From: Psilocybe azurescens
Taxonomy: Eukaryota > Basidiomycota > Agaricomycetes > Agaricales > Agrocybaceae
Assembly: GCA_023853785.1 (NCBI GenBank)
Contig: JAJIRX010000649.1
Location: forward strand, 186,001 to 250,000
Direction of reading: 5' to 3'
Length of the DNA: 64,000 nucleotides
A program made the translations under genes and the position numbers. The stretch's first letter is position 1. Every line of letters begins with the position of its first letter. The notes below the pieces were generated by a model. It was not told where the DNA came from. It did not search any database and saw only the letters and a program-made list of their open reading frames with translations. This document shows, in pieces, positions 1 to 12,705 of the stretch.

Positions 1-1301
1 GATATTTCTTGCTCTTCCAATTTCCACTTTACGAATTCTTCTAGATTGCTCCATCGTAGATGCAGTACCGTGTCGACCTTCGCGTTGTCATCGATTGGCG
101 CCGGATTCGTTAAGAGAGGAGCTGCAGATGCGGAAAAGGGTAGAGTAAACGAAGCCGGAAGGACGTCCTTCTTATCTGGCTCCAGAAATTGCTTGTAGTC
201 CGCGACTGCAGGTTGTGAACATGAGATCGACATTGTAGTACGCTGGAAATGCCAAAAGCAAGGCAAGGGATAAAGGGAGAGCTGAGAAACAGGCAGATAA
301 TATCCAGTTTATATGCAATTAGAAAGCCCCATTGTTTAGCTAAACGGGACACGTATCGTGTTTTCATTGTCGACAAAGCGGGGCAGGTTGCAAAGAGGTT
401 CAAGGTAAGGGAAAGGGGCACCTTGAGGACCTCAAAGAAATCACAATCAGGGCCACGAAATATCCGGAGATATCAACGTACACGTGGTTTAGACCTATGT
501 TGGGCCGCCAAACGCCCAGCAATTTCAAAGTCTTCCGAAACAGACATGGCCATAAGGTGGCCATTGCTTTACCCTTTCGTAGTGCCGCCGTCCCCAATAT
601 TGTAGTAGAAATGCTCCTGCCAACGGAATGCGAACTGCACCTCCGTATTGCTAGACTTTCAAAAAAAACATTTATTCGCCTTTGTCTACGGTAAATAACC
701 TAGATATGGTAAGCACCGTTCCTCAAATGCGCCGTAGGAATAGAATAGTCTACTCGTATTAGAGAGTACTTCCCCGGGATGGTGTGTTGTGCCACTCCTC
801 CCACATTTCCCCACTATGTTGCTGGCACTACGCCCCCAAATTCTACATCACTACGCAATCACTACGCATCAATTTCCCTATATATGGGTATTTATATAAT
901 TAGAAGGCGCACATAGCTGTAAATAAGTCGATGATTTACAGGCCTATAGGCCTAAGAACAGGATGAGGGATAATAGATTTAAGTTTGATTATTAGTTCAC
1001 ATACACACTATTGAGTTAAGAAAGCATAATATGCCCAAGGACGAGTTGTCTGACATGGCAGACAACTTGAAAACTCCACACACTTGGAGTGCATATATCT
1101 CGCTGAAAAATGCATGTGTCAAGTTGACCCAAACTTTGAATATGTGTGTCTGTATCTAACCCAACTTTGAAGTTCTGAAAAAATTTCTTAAAAATTGCCC
1201 TCCAGGTTAGATGTTGGTTAGATGTTGGTATAGCCATATTTTACACTCAAAATTTGTCACAACGATGCCAAATTATGGGGATCTACCACAATTTATAATA
1301 T
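1..1301. other. No recognised gene; small hairpins
   Basis: Short open frames on both strands give no family I recognise and no consistent spliced model. A 9-bp perfect hairpin (44-52 of the second kilobase, i.e. 1044-1052 pairing with 1059-1067) lies in an AT-rich stretch and may be part of a decayed MITE, but I found no terminal repeats or target duplication. Confidence 0.4.
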
Positions 1302-1690
1302 CTATATACATGCCAAAAGGATTAAAATCCAATCAGCCTCTGTGCCCAGACGTGGGTGCCCGGTTACTTTTGTAATCGCGGGTATGTTGAATTGTCTGCG
1401 AAGCACAGCCACTGCTTCTGTGGCTGCCATCTCCCTGGCCCATGCTTCATTGGGACCAGTTCCAGTTCCATAGACATATTCCCTAACTGCAAAAGACATG
1501 CTTGAATATCGATCACGTTCTATTATATACAACGCGACTTACTTGTGATGGTTGTTTTCCAAGTAGGAGCGTGTTTCGGCTGCATACTCGAAGCCGAGCT
1601 GTAGACTGCTTGCAGGTTGTAATGCTGGCAAATTGTATTTAAAATATGCCTATTGCTCTCATCTGTGAAAACTTCAAGTGTGAGGGACAT
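1302..1690 (-). CDS. Small protein with a double-stranded-RNA-binding domain
   Basis: Two exons join in frame: 1690-1543, an intron with GTAAGT donor and TTTTGCAG acceptor (1542-1487), then 1486-1302, giving about 110 residues. The product follows the dsRBD plan: an N-terminal helix (NRHILNTICQHYNL), then HAPTW leading strand beta-2, a middle strand, the GTGTG turn, and a C-terminal helix AREMAATEAVAVLRRQF that matches the usual KxxAKxxAAxxAL pattern, although the basic KKxAK patch is replaced by a weaker EAWAR. That suggests reduced or altered RNA binding. The reading frame stays open upstream of the chosen Met to about 1846, so a 5' exon may be missing from this model. Such single-dsRBD proteins of unknown role occur in agaricomycetes; function here is not known. 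Family call moderately sure, start codon unsure. Confidence 0.6.
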
Positions 1691-1846
1691 AAATGTGTGG
1701 AGGATATCCGTGACAGCATACGTTTCTGCGGTGCTGTCATTCTCTGCTGTTGAACTTTCATGAGTACAAGATCTGGCGTTGAGTATTTGGAAGTAATGGG
1801 GCGAGTAATGTGTGCTCGTATCTTTGCTGCTAGAGGAGTATTTATC

Positions 1847-4800
1847 TCATAGGAGTATTAGCATTCAAGTCATTGCCGCAGCAGCTCATCTCAGCCTTTT
1901 CGTTGCATTTCTGCAATACATCTCGTAGAATGCATTGCATCCTTCGCATTATACCCAAATTGGTGGAATGACCTTACACATCCGACCCGTCCATCCTATC
2001 CGACCTTTTCCAGGTAGCCGGGTAAGTAGACAGCAGATACCAACCGTAAGTCCATTCTAGAGCGTTTCACTTGCTCCTATGGCTTTGATTTGTTCTTTTT
2101 TGGTCTATCAGAGGTCCAGGATCATAGACAGAAGTCTAATGACACAAAGACTTGAGATGTATTATCGACGGCCCAGCAATAAGATTGGCAGATTGTCTAG
2201 CAAAGACGACGACATTATAGCCGAGCACAGCTGCGCATATCAACGAATCAAGTATATATTCCCGCCCGGTCACGAAGGCGGTTCGGTGCGAGGCTCCATT
2301 CCGGGGTAGTAAAGTGCAGTCGTTCCAGCAGTAAGGATTGTCCAGCAAAGACGAAAAAATTATAGCCGAGCACAGCTGAGTATATCAACTAAGCAAGTAT
2401 ATTTTCCCGCCCGGTCACGAAGGCGATTCGGCGCGAGACTCCATTCCAGGGTAGTAAAAGTGCAGTGTCTTCCTGGGAGTGTTATATGCAGAACTAGTGC
2501 TAGTGGCAAAACTGATCAGAAGACATTAACGTACAGATGTTGTACCAGGGGGTAATATCTGTGTAAAATACAGCTTGAATAGAGTCACAGGCAATGATTT
2601 CATAATATAGATTGATCCGTTCAGATTAGCGCCGAATTGAAGCGCTCAGGAATGTCATCGGCTCTTATCAAGCCCATCGCCGTAACATACGGAGAGTATG
2701 ACTTTATGTGCGATAGTAGGCCTGTAACACCTATGTAGAATTCTTTTAAGCAATGAATCAGCGGATAGATGCCACTTTTCTAGAATGTAGTGCGATACCT
2801 GGATAAGGCGAAGCATACTCGTAGAGAGGCTGCTCAGTTGCTTTCTAGCATCTGATTATCGTGACATAAATCAGAATACAAGTGAGTCATAAGATAGTGT
2901 ACAGCTTGAGGCAATTGTGGGCATGACATGGCTCCATTATTTAGCCTCTGTATACCGAAATGCGGGCAGAGGTCTCCAAAAAGATGAAAGCAATCTCCTC
3001 TGTCATGTAATCGCATTTGGCTCCGAGAGGTTTTTGCAAAGAAGACATAAGAAACGACAAATAAAATATCCGGCGTGCATCTGAAAACAAAGTACATAAG
3101 CCACCGATTTATTGTAAGGCAGTGGCACAAAGTTATTGAAAGTTTCCACCGCGGCCGTAGACACCGATATCGATGAAAGAGGAAAGCACACGGTTTTTTG
3201 GATATCCGATGGCTTAAAGCTACATCTGAATATCATCTACGGCGTTATGTAGCCTATATTCAATACATTGATATGTGAAAATCCCCAGTGATAACGGAGC
3301 AGCAGTAGATCGCCATTGAAGTTTGGAAATGGCCAAAGTTGTGCCATATTCAACAGTACTAGTAAAAGCAAAGCAAAAGCCAGATTGTTGAAGAGTTCAG
3401 CGTATGACTCAGTGAAAGACTTTAGAGACTGTTAGAAATGTTTGTGACTGTAGATTAGAAGACCAGAGCTGATGCTTGGTGGGGAAAGATAGAGAGTCAT
3501 ACACAAAAGACGTTGAAAAGACGCGCCTAATGCGCGCATTGTAACGTAATGATGCTTACGTTATGGTCCGTGATGGTTGTTGAAATTGAAAGTGGCCCAT
3601 TGGAAGCAGCAAAAGGGTTTCCACGCAATACCGCTTCGACCCCTTTCTTGGTCGAATTTGACTGACTTGAGTTCAACCTTTATCTCATCCTCATGATTAC
3701 TTTCAATTGGCTACCGTCGGCGATTAAACATGTTTGCATGGTTGCCTGACATTGCTCTCGAAGACGACAACTTCGATGATCCTAGAGGACTTGAAGACGA
3801 GGAGCTTTCATCCAGCCCAGTGCACATTCTCATTCAGACTATGTAAAGCCTTAACATTCCAGTCCTATTCAAATGTCAAATGTCTACTTTGAAACGACCC
3901 TAGAGCGGAATCCAGAGCTGCGGCGTATAAATGATGTGTTTTGTTTCTTTTACTCCTCATCGTGAAGAACCCACACTCCATCTCAACTACCTTGATATTC
4001 CCTAGCAGATACAATCCGTCATTTATTCTGACATACCTTCTCTCGAAGTTATAGCCGCCAACGTCTTCAATCTTGCTGCGGGTCAGCAGACGACATATGT
4101 CGGAAGTCTAAGCCAGCATATCCCGCATTCGGCGACGTTGTGCATAGCGGGTATCGGAGAATTTAGCGCTTTATGATCGGAATCCAATGGTTAGATTGGC
4201 GATATCGATCATCATGGGGTTGGTTGTATTCCGATACTAGATTAATTTTTGTTCGAGCACGAAAAGATGACGGTCAAAAGGTCAGTCCTTGTTCTCTTAT
4301 GTCTCCACTCTCATCATATATTGTATATCATAGCCCCATCAAGCCCAAGTCAAGCTCTATTGACTATTCGATTACTGTCGTTCCTGACTGCAACGACGAG
4401 CTCGACGATCTCAACTCGAGAACTACGAAGGCTTCATTGGCGGTATGACAGCTGGTGTGCATGTCGAGCCTCGTGTCTCCACCTTCATTAAAACCATTGA
4501 TGACGAGTTAAGTTCTTCCGATCTCGAGGAAGGTACGATACCCGAATCCGCTCATTCGGTAGGCGCCAAATCACCAATCTTTCCTTCGGACTCGGGTGTT
4601 GTTGTGGCCGGCGGGGTAGCCGAAATTGTTGTTGAGTTGCCAGATGAGGGTGGTAATGACCTCCGATGAAGCGTCATCGGCGGAGTCAGATTCATGAGCC
4701 AAGTAGACGAAGATGAGGTATCTGGTATCTCTTAGGTCGTTTCGCTTACTTCAGATGTTTCAGATATTATGGAGAGGAGCGACAGAGAATTCTTTCATTG

Positions 4801-7800
4801 TAGCTACTGAAGATGTCCCGGTGATCGAGACACTCGACCTTGCCGCGTCGGTCGCAGACTCGCTTGCGAACCAGAGCGACGTCGGCCCTTTCCCAGATAA
4901 ATCTGAGTATGATTGAGCAAGTTTTAGCAGCCTCAAAGGTCGCGCTGCAGAGGGAGAGCCCTTTAGCACTAGTGCATGTAACAATCTTCTTCCGGAGGTT
5001 TCTTTCTTTGGCGATATCTTCCAGGGGTCCCTATCTTTGTAAACGATAATGGATTTGCGGTGCACTCGCTCTTTTTCCCGGTACGTTTTTGTTTAATTTC
5101 GCACGATCTATTGACTCATTTTCTTTCTTGTCAGTCCTCATTCGGTTTGCCTCCCAGAGGCACTGAAGCCATCGAGATATACATTCTCCCTTCCTCTTCG
5201 ATATCTCCTTTCACATTTTTTTGTACAATTGACTAACCTATTTATCTTTTTATAGTCCGTTTTCTCTTCATTTTAACCATTTCTCCGGTCAAGGGCGGTG
5301 CCTCCATCCCCATTGACCCTAGTCATCATCAGTCCGGCATCCCTATTTCCGAAATCGAGCCTCGCGATGGCTTCCGAACGCGTCGTGGTTAGGGCTACCT
5401 ACCCAAGAAACCCAGATTAAGGATTATGGCTAGCACCGACGCCATGTCCTCGAGCAGAGCGCGGCATAAGCTGATATACTAAGGAGCGGCGATGCAGTAG
5501 AATCATGGACAACGGGTAGGAAGCAGCAACAGGGTGTCGGTGTTGTCAACGGCGGTGTGATTTGTTGTCTATCTACGCTTGAGCCTCATGAATTCTTTTT
5601 GCCCCTAACTGCTGTTGTATTTGACCAAAACTTCCCTCCGACATCGAAAAATTGTTTATTTCCACTTGTGTCTACACAGGATGTGCGTACCCAGTTAGAC
5701 GGAACTGTAGTGTCGTGGCTCTGTCATCGAACTGCACCATCCGCAGTTGCACAACAATCTCCTTCAATCATGCATAGTAACTGAATACTCATATTCGAAG
5801 CCTTCAAATGATTCCTTAAAGCAAAGCAAGGGCAAAGCGTCATATGCGCAGCCCATTGGATTTCACTACTCTATTGGACACAGCCATTTCAAATAGTTTA
5901 TGGTTTACCATCAACTCTACACACACTGACCGACATTTCTGGAACTATCCTTATCGGCTCTGCTCGCGTAGCCAACGTGGTCTATCCTCCCGTCTAAAGT
6001 ATTTTCGTTTCGCCGAAAAATGGTGAGATGCATTTACTGAGCAATTTGCGACCCAGAGAGCAAGAAATGGCTGAACAAACGAGAATCCAGGACTCAGGAA
6101 GGGCGTCTTGGGCGCGCTTTGAATCTATGAAGATACTTGTCGTGTGGTATCCTGGAGGGTATGCTTTTGAGTAGTACATCTATGCACCTACGATAAGCTC
6201 ATCGGACCCGTTTTGCTTTAGGAGATTCGTCAAGACTTATCGTTGGGAAGATACAACTCGGTGTAACTTTCTCTTTTAAGTTCACTCCTCAGTAAACAAG
6301 CATATATATTACTTACGGTGCTGGCTCTCATAAACTCAACTTCGCCCCGCTGCCCGAGCCGCATGATTGAAATAAGATGGCAGTCAACTCGGAGCTGACG
6401 TAGCTTATCCAAATATTCTCGCATAGTATAGGTCACTGAATGGAAGAGTAAGACGAATTCACAGCATGGTGTCGACAATCAGCAGCAGAGCCGCTTCCAT
6501 GTGTGAATATGAACACCGAGACTTTGGGCGACACTCTAACTTGGGCTGAATATTGTAAACGGGCAATTTTCGGTTCCCTCAGCCGTATAACTAACTAACG
6601 TTTTTATAGCTCCTCGAATATATATCATGTCCATTTACGCAGGAAAATTGGCTGCGAAGACCCTTATGATATCGAGATAAGCGAGCTTGCAGTTCGCCAG
6701 ATGAGCCGTCATCGTTGTATCATAGGCTTCATTTCACATCTTACTCGAATACTACATTAGCTGAGTCATGTCTACTCCGTTGCTGGAGTTTCCGATGCTT
6801 TGTCGGTCCAATTTACCTAATGGGGAGACCCATTGAGAAGCCGGCTCGTGGTCACAGAGAAAGGTTTCGCATTATCGGCGATAGCTCATTTCGTGATAAC
6901 GTTTGGCTTCGGTGGCCAAGTTCACAAGTATGATAAGTGAACCCGAGCCTTATATACCCGTATCGACTAGGAACAGTTGCGGTTCTCTGGCATAATCAGT
7001 GTCTTGATGTCTCTGTTTATATTGGACTCTTCGAGCCGGTCATACCCACCAAATGCCTAGTACATGAAAGAGATCCTACCATTTCGAATGTACATATATT
7101 TTCTGTTTCTTTTCTACGACCCTGATTACCTCTCCACCTCACAGATGCTTGTAAGTTACGTGCCAAATATATATAATGAACATTCAACAAACCTCCGTAC
7201 CGAAGCGAGGCGCGGCTTGTACCTAATCAAGGCATACCGCCGGAAACGGAAATGGAAACGTGGGTGCTTCATCCCTTACGCGACTAGATGATCGCGTTTC
7301 GTAGACACTCGGCATATGCTTGCCGTTCACCAATCCAAACGTTGTTAAGGACATTCGTAGGCAATTGAATCTGCATTATACAGACTTGGCAAAACTTTTC
7401 GGTCGAGGTATGTCAAGAGTAGCGTTCTCAAGGTTCAAAACTATGTACAGATGGCCGTCGATTTCGTTGAACCGTTGAAACTATTCCAGACCATCAGATC
7501 TAATTATAGGATTATATTAGATTGCGGCACATCTCACTCCGAGCCTGTAGCCTTCAAGCCTCCGAGGACTACATACGTCATGTAATGTCCTGACAGCCAT
7601 CTACTCTTTCCTTCGCATTCATTCGGAGAACTCGGGGGATAATCATTCAATTGGAACTTGGGAGTTTGTTATTTCTTTCTGCATATTTGGCCAGTCAGGA
7701 TTGATCTCACCTACGGAGCAGTAAAGAAGGGATGGCAGTATCAGAATCTGTGTATAAAAAGCACGTTTGATTGAACAAAGCGCCCATTTCAAAATCTGAC

Positions 7801-8978
7801 GCCCATTTATTTTGCTCTCATTGAGTTTAGTTGTAATGCCCGACGCCTATTGTATGGTAGGAATCAATTGAGCAGAAGTAGTCATCCCTTGCCGAGACAT
7901 CTTCACAGTGTTTTGCCAATATCTCACCGGGCTCTTTCCCATGCTTCTGTATGGATTCAGAGATTTGATAAATCTTAGCGCTGGTAGGCAGAGCCTACGT
8001 CGTTGATGTTGGGGAAATATGAAATCAGGGAGCCAGTCATCCCCGAGATTTCCTTTTGAGAGAAGGGCGCATTTCCTCACCGATATATCCAGGAACTCGA
8101 ACTACCAAAAGGGGCGGAAGTTACCCTTCGGATCTCAGACTCTCAGTTCGGGTATCTAGATAGCTATTCTTGGAACGGATCTGCAAGGAAATGCGTTAAT
8201 GCCGCATCCCTTTCAGACTCCATGTCTAAGCTCACTATCTGGTAGCATCGGCGTACGGAAACAGAACGTGTCCGACAATTAATGACGCACTTTGCGCATG
8301 GTATCCGCCACTGAATGTCAGGCCCCTGGATATTTTGGTCCAGGTTTGGCACGTGAGTCAATATGCAATCCCAACAGATTCCTTTCCACTGTCCAGGACA
8401 CTGACTATTATACACCGTCGGAGGGCATCAATTCATTTGCAACACAGTCTCTCATGTCTTTACTCAAATCCAATACGCCCAACGCTTTTGTAAAAAAATT
8501 CAATACCCAAAACACAGTAACTTTCCCATTCCCGTTCAACTGATATGTCTGCACAGCCTCTGACAGGCACGCCTGTCATCTTTACATCTTTCTTCCAATA
8601 CACAGGTCTGTCTGCTGTTCTGATTTGTCTAACACCCAGGCGTCCTTGAGAAAGAAGATCACAATGCAGCACAAGGCACTCCGAGATCTCCGTCAATGAT
8701 GCTCCGTCAAATTTTCACTTTTGTTGCGTCTGTCTGTAGTGCTTTCATGATATCCAGGTGACCGATATCGCCATTCCACGAGTGTACTCGTTAACTGCTC
8801 TCTACTGTACAGACCAGATATAATGCCTGGTTCGTATCGATGTCCGAGGCAGCCGAACTTTTAACATAAGGCCAGTGAATACTTGTTTATGGATGTGTAT
8901 GTCATGGGCGTATTTCGAAACCGTGTATATATCGCTCGCTCTATAGTAGCAAATAAAGTTCATAAATTACCCCACTCC
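1847..8978. other. Gene-poor 7-kb stretch
   Basis: I see no supportable gene here. Many short frames exist, for example an acidic Ser-rich frame at 4445-4669 and frames near 4173-4448, but none carries a motif I know and none splices into a longer coherent protein. The stretch holds one clear tandem duplication (see 2193-2472). It looks like decayed intergenic or transposon-derived DNA. Confidence 0.4.
2193..2472. repeat. Two-unit tandem duplication, about 145 bp per unit
   Basis: The segment starting TGTCTAGCAAAGACGACGAC at 2193 is repeated starting at about 2338 as TGTCCAGCAAAGACGAAAAA. Both units continue with the shared words TTATAGCCGAGCACAGCTG, CCCGCCCGGTCACGAAGGCG and a common end at the GGGTAGTAAA(A)GTGCAGT word. 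The copies differ by scattered substitutions and small indels, so the duplication is not very recent. No coding role seen. Confidence 0.8.
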
Positions 8979-9715
8979 ATGCATTTCAACCCGTACTCTC
9001 AAGGCGGTTGGTGTAACCCAAACAGTCACTTATCATCCCAGCATTTACCGTGGATCAATACTACACAAATGTCCCCGGCTTTTGGCGCAATTCCATCCTA
9101 TGCTGTAGAGAGATCTCCTTCCTGGATTCGACTAACATTCATATCTGCCGATGGTGATATCATAGATTGCTCTGTGAGAGCATTTGGATGGCAGAATTTC
9201 TTTGAAATATCAACAGAATATTTCACCGCCAAGTCCACTACCACTGTACTCACAAGCCATAATGGCGTCACGTTAGCTAAGATTGAATGGGATGCAATTC
9301 CAAAAGTCGAAATATTTGGCGTTTTGTCTAAGCAGGAGGTTTCGACATGGATCAGACCCTCGAATGAGGCTCTCCAGTAAGATTGTTTATTTTTTTAGGT
9401 CATTTATGTCAACTGAAAATCCCTAGTGCTAGAATAGTAGTCTTGAGCGGGCAAGAGTACATATGGGAGCGCTACAAACACAGACTCTACGTATGTGCTT
9501 TCTTTGATAACCATCATTTCGGTAGCGGCGCTAATTAAGGCTTGACATGGAAGCTATATCAGTGCAACGAGAGAGAAAGAAAACTATACGCGAAATTTTA
9601 TCGAAGGGGTGATGTCATTGTTTTGGATGTAACACCAGATGTATTTCGCTCTGGGATTCTGGGACCATCCATTGTCGCATTATTGCTTCTTACCGAGCAC
9701 TCAAGTGCGACGTAG
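8979..9715 (+). CDS. DUF6593-like basidiomycete protein, intact copy
   Basis: Three exons (8979-9376, 9427-9490, 9554-9715) splice in frame with GTAAGA/CCCTAG and GTATGT/GGAAG borders to 207 residues. The N-terminus is a short low-complexity leader (MHFNPYSQGGWCNPN) followed by a domain with the pattern of DUF6593: a hydrophobic strand (WIRLTF), DIIDCSVRAFGW, NFFEIST, TTTVLTSHNG, then AKIEWDAIPKVEIFG and a WIRPS end. Exon 2 encodes IVVLSGQEYIWERY and exon 3 RGDVIVLDVTPDVF plus a hydrophobic tail. The family is abundant in agaricomycetes and has no established function. The same three-exon plan, with a 64-nt middle exon in both, is seen in the paralogue at 10815-11531, which supports the splice choices. 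Confidence 0.65.
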
Positions 9716-10814
9716 AATAGAAATCGTCAACGGGTTACTCGAACCATTTGTATCTTACAGTTTTAGTAGACACCTATCCACCCTCATTCTTCAGAGTTTT
9801 CTATTGGGTTTTCATAGCTCGTAGAACGCCCAATACATGGCCACCGATATTTGCATTTCACGTGATGGGCCTTCTCGGCGCAACAGTCGGGTGTATCCAC
9901 TGTTCCAAGGGTTTGTCAGCCAACGAACAAGATACCCACATATATGTTCTCCCCGGCGCCATTTTCCGCCTAGTTCTTCAGTTCTACTACTACTGCGGTG
10001 GCATCTCTAAATGCCGAATGCACATTCTAGCGAACTCCATGCATATAAACGAAGATCGCTTCATTAGATCATATGTTACCCTCAAAAAAAAACCTCCATT
10101 ATGAATGCATAATATCACAGAAGTTATCTACGTGAGAGGGTACAAGCAACTTTATGGACGTTAGGCCAAGAAGCGCTGAAACACAGCATTCAACCTACTT
10201 GCATCAGCGTACATCCTTCCGCACAGCCTCTAGGCCCTAGTACGTAATGCATATATGGCCACGTCAGTGTCACGGTCTCACTCTCCCTTTTAGTTTCTGC
10301 AGCCTTAGTTCACAATCAAAGCCGCGAAAAGAGTATATGTCGCGTATGTTTGTATAACGAAAGGGTTTGTTGGATATCAGCGCCATGTCTGCTTCAATGC
10401 CACTTTTACCTCTCGTACGAGCAACCGAGATCTAGATTGACACATCAGAAAGGAAATTCGGCGTCAGTCGAGGGGTTGACTCAGTTATGTCGTCGAGTTC
10501 TACAATCCGATGTTACGCGACTCAAAACGGCAATTGGTAGAATGTGTAACCTACCTTAGAACAAAGCTTCCCAGAGAGCCTCTACTAAGCAGTCATCGCT
10601 GCTCCGATATTCCTCTTATGGTAGCGTTTCAGTCCAAGGGCGCTTCTCCTACGATTTACGTCGGAATGTGTGTGTGCAGATTGCAAATGCGGATCCCAGG
10701 CCTAAACCTTGGTCCTATATGGGTGATGTATATAATGAAGTCGAGATTGCTGGAAATAATCATTCTCCCTCATTACTTCTCCCTTTCTTCAAGCAGCTCA
10801 ACCTATTTATTGTC
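9716..10814. other. Spacer between DUF6593-like paralogues
   Basis: No convincing gene. A frame at 9748-10104 is open for 118 codons but shows no motif and no codon pattern that stands out. The bases just after the stop of the upstream gene encode a short echo (EIVNGLLEPFV) of the C-terminal domain pattern in another frame, which could be a relic. Confidence 0.35.
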
Positions 10815-11531
10815 ATGTTCGGAAACAACCCATATGCTCAAGCCGGGTGGTATAACCCTCAAAATCCCCACTCCATCAATGGCGGCCCGTGGCGTCCGAA
10901 AACCACTCTGCCACCTACTTTCGGAGCATTACCACCTCTAGACCAAAAACCGGCTTCTGTACTGGAGTTTGAATTCACTTCCTTCAGCCCCGATATCTAC
11001 AACTGCATTGTTATGGGGCCGAAGCGGCGTAAATTTTTGAAATCCGGACCACTTCCAACATAACGGTCATTTCGAAACCGGAAGAGCAATTTGCACTCAT
11101 AAAATGGTCGCAACATCCGACTGTTGAAGCAAGGGGCGCTCTTTCACTTCAGCGTACAGGAGACTTCCTAAAACTATCTTCGGACTCTACGTGCGTCATA
11201 TCCTGAATAGAGCTCGCAATCGTGTGCTAAAGTATCAGACAGATATCGAACAATGTCAATCTCCGGCAAGATATACGTCTGGGTACCTAGAGACAACGGT
11301 GTATATGTATGCTCCGTTTTCTTCTGTGGCGGGACCCATACTGATCCGCACTTCCAATATCAGCTTTACAGCGGCGGACCGAATCCTCCGGAGCAGTTCG
11401 CCCGCGTCAGGCTAACTGGTGACGCTACTAAGGTTGTTCTTGAAATCACCAGTGAAGCGTTCCAAGTTGGACTATTCGAACCTTGTATCATTTCGACAAT
11501 GCTTCTCTTCAGCGCAAGGAATATCGATTGA
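10815..11531 (+). pseudogene. DUF6593-like paralogue with one-base frameshift in exon 1
   Basis: Exons 10815-11190, 11243-11306 and 11364-11531 reproduce the structure of the gene at 8979, including a 64-nt exon 2. The start MFGNNPYAQAGWYNPQ parallels the leader of that gene. The frame breaks in a run of five Ts near 11034-11038: one more T would join GPKRRKF to FEIRTTSNITVISK, and exon 1 is exactly one base short of the phase needed at its donor. After the break the frame continues cleanly through ALIKWSQHPTVEARG, then exon 2 (ISGKIYVWVPRDNG) and exon 3 (LEITSEAFQVGLFEP). The rest is undamaged, so either a very young lesion or a homopolymer sequencing error is possible. Family function unknown. 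Confidence 0.65.
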
Positions 11532-11663
11532 TCGAGCTTGCGTTTCCCACTTGGTCGACTGACCATTTCCCATCAACCTTTAAGAATGAACTACCATCTT
11601 GTATTAACTTTGGCTTCCTTACCCACTACTGTATCCCACCACTCACCTTTACTGTATCAATAT

Positions 11664-11730
11664 TGTTATTTATGGCTGTGTATTGTATCAATTAGTTATT
11701 TATAGCTGTGTATTGTATCAATTAGTTATT
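11664..11730. repeat. Short AT-rich tandem repeat, about 31 bp per unit
   Basis: The words GTTATTTATGGCTGTGTATT and GTTATTTATAGCTGTGTATT follow each other with the spacer GTATCAATTA, and a partial third unit follows. It lies just 3' of the frameshifted DUF6593-like gene. No function inferred. Confidence 0.7.
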
Positions 11731-12396
11731 TATCCTGTAGACTGTTCCATCTTCAAGTGTGTCACACACTTATACCCACACACTCTGTGTGTGCGGGTGT
11801 TGAGTCTCTCAGGGCATAATGGTAGACAATCAGGCAAGTAGTTCATGGGGCTCCTCGTCATCTGCTATTTCCGCCACGGAGTGGAAATATCCACGAACTG
11901 GTATTGGTCATCCGTCATAATGATAGCGACCAAAGTTTACCACGGGCACACACTTCGGGAGTAATCTATCAGCGATTTTGGTCAGAACCTTGGCCGGAAA
12001 TTCGTATAAAAGTGCCCCATTGTCTCACGCAGATATCGAACTGCACGAGCGGCGAGAAACCTCCTCAAAAAGTAGATTTCACTGCATGGAAGTGAGTCCT
12101 GAATTTCGTCCAACACGACCATTCCTCCTGAGATAATTTGTGTCAGACGGGGCGCGGAAAGAAGGAGCCAGAATGGCTACACACCAACTAGCTGGGTTGT
12201 CCACATGATATGCTTATTCATCAAAACTAGCATCAAACCTAGCAGAGTATGAATCGAAGTCAGACAAAGGATGATTTCTGGGGCAGAGGTGTTAATTTGT
12301 TCGTCTGAGACGTTATATTCCACATCTACTATAGCTGCTATTAAGCGTACATTTCAAAAGAGTTGTAGCACTCTTCAACTATCACATAGATTAGTG

Positions 12397-12705
12397 GGTT
12401 TCACGGTCGCATTTTTTCGACGTTTGTTTTTGATGTTTTTTTGACATCTCAAAAAAAAGACGCTGTTTTTCAACTACGCAAAAACTGCTCCTACCCTCCT
12501 TTACATCATTTTTTTGTTCGTTTTTCATTTTTGTTCGCTTGTTTTTTTTTTGCTCACTCCACTGTCCAGCTATTTGAAAAAGACCACACAAAAATGGAGC
12601 TGTTCCGGGGGTTTCACGAGGGTGCCGTTTTTTTATGATTTTTCAATGACAAAAAGCATTGAAAAATGACTCTAAAAATGACCAGAAAATGCGACCGTAA
12701 AGCAC
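12397..12705. mobile_element. MITE-like element with ACGGTCGCATTTT inverted ends
   Basis: The word ACGGTCGCATTTT at 12403-12415 recurs inverted at 12687-12699, and the match extends outward imperfectly (GTGGGTTTC against GTGCTTT). The interior of about 270 bp has no open frame and is strikingly T-rich on the top strand in its left half, with runs such as GATGTTTTTTTGACATCTC. A short non-autonomous DNA transposon is the simplest reading. I could not settle the target duplication; TA or TTA is possible. Confidence 0.55.

Noticed and set aside
11904..12095. Third DUF6593-like copy
   Set aside because: Only a vague likeness around a Trp-Pro segment; not enough to call.
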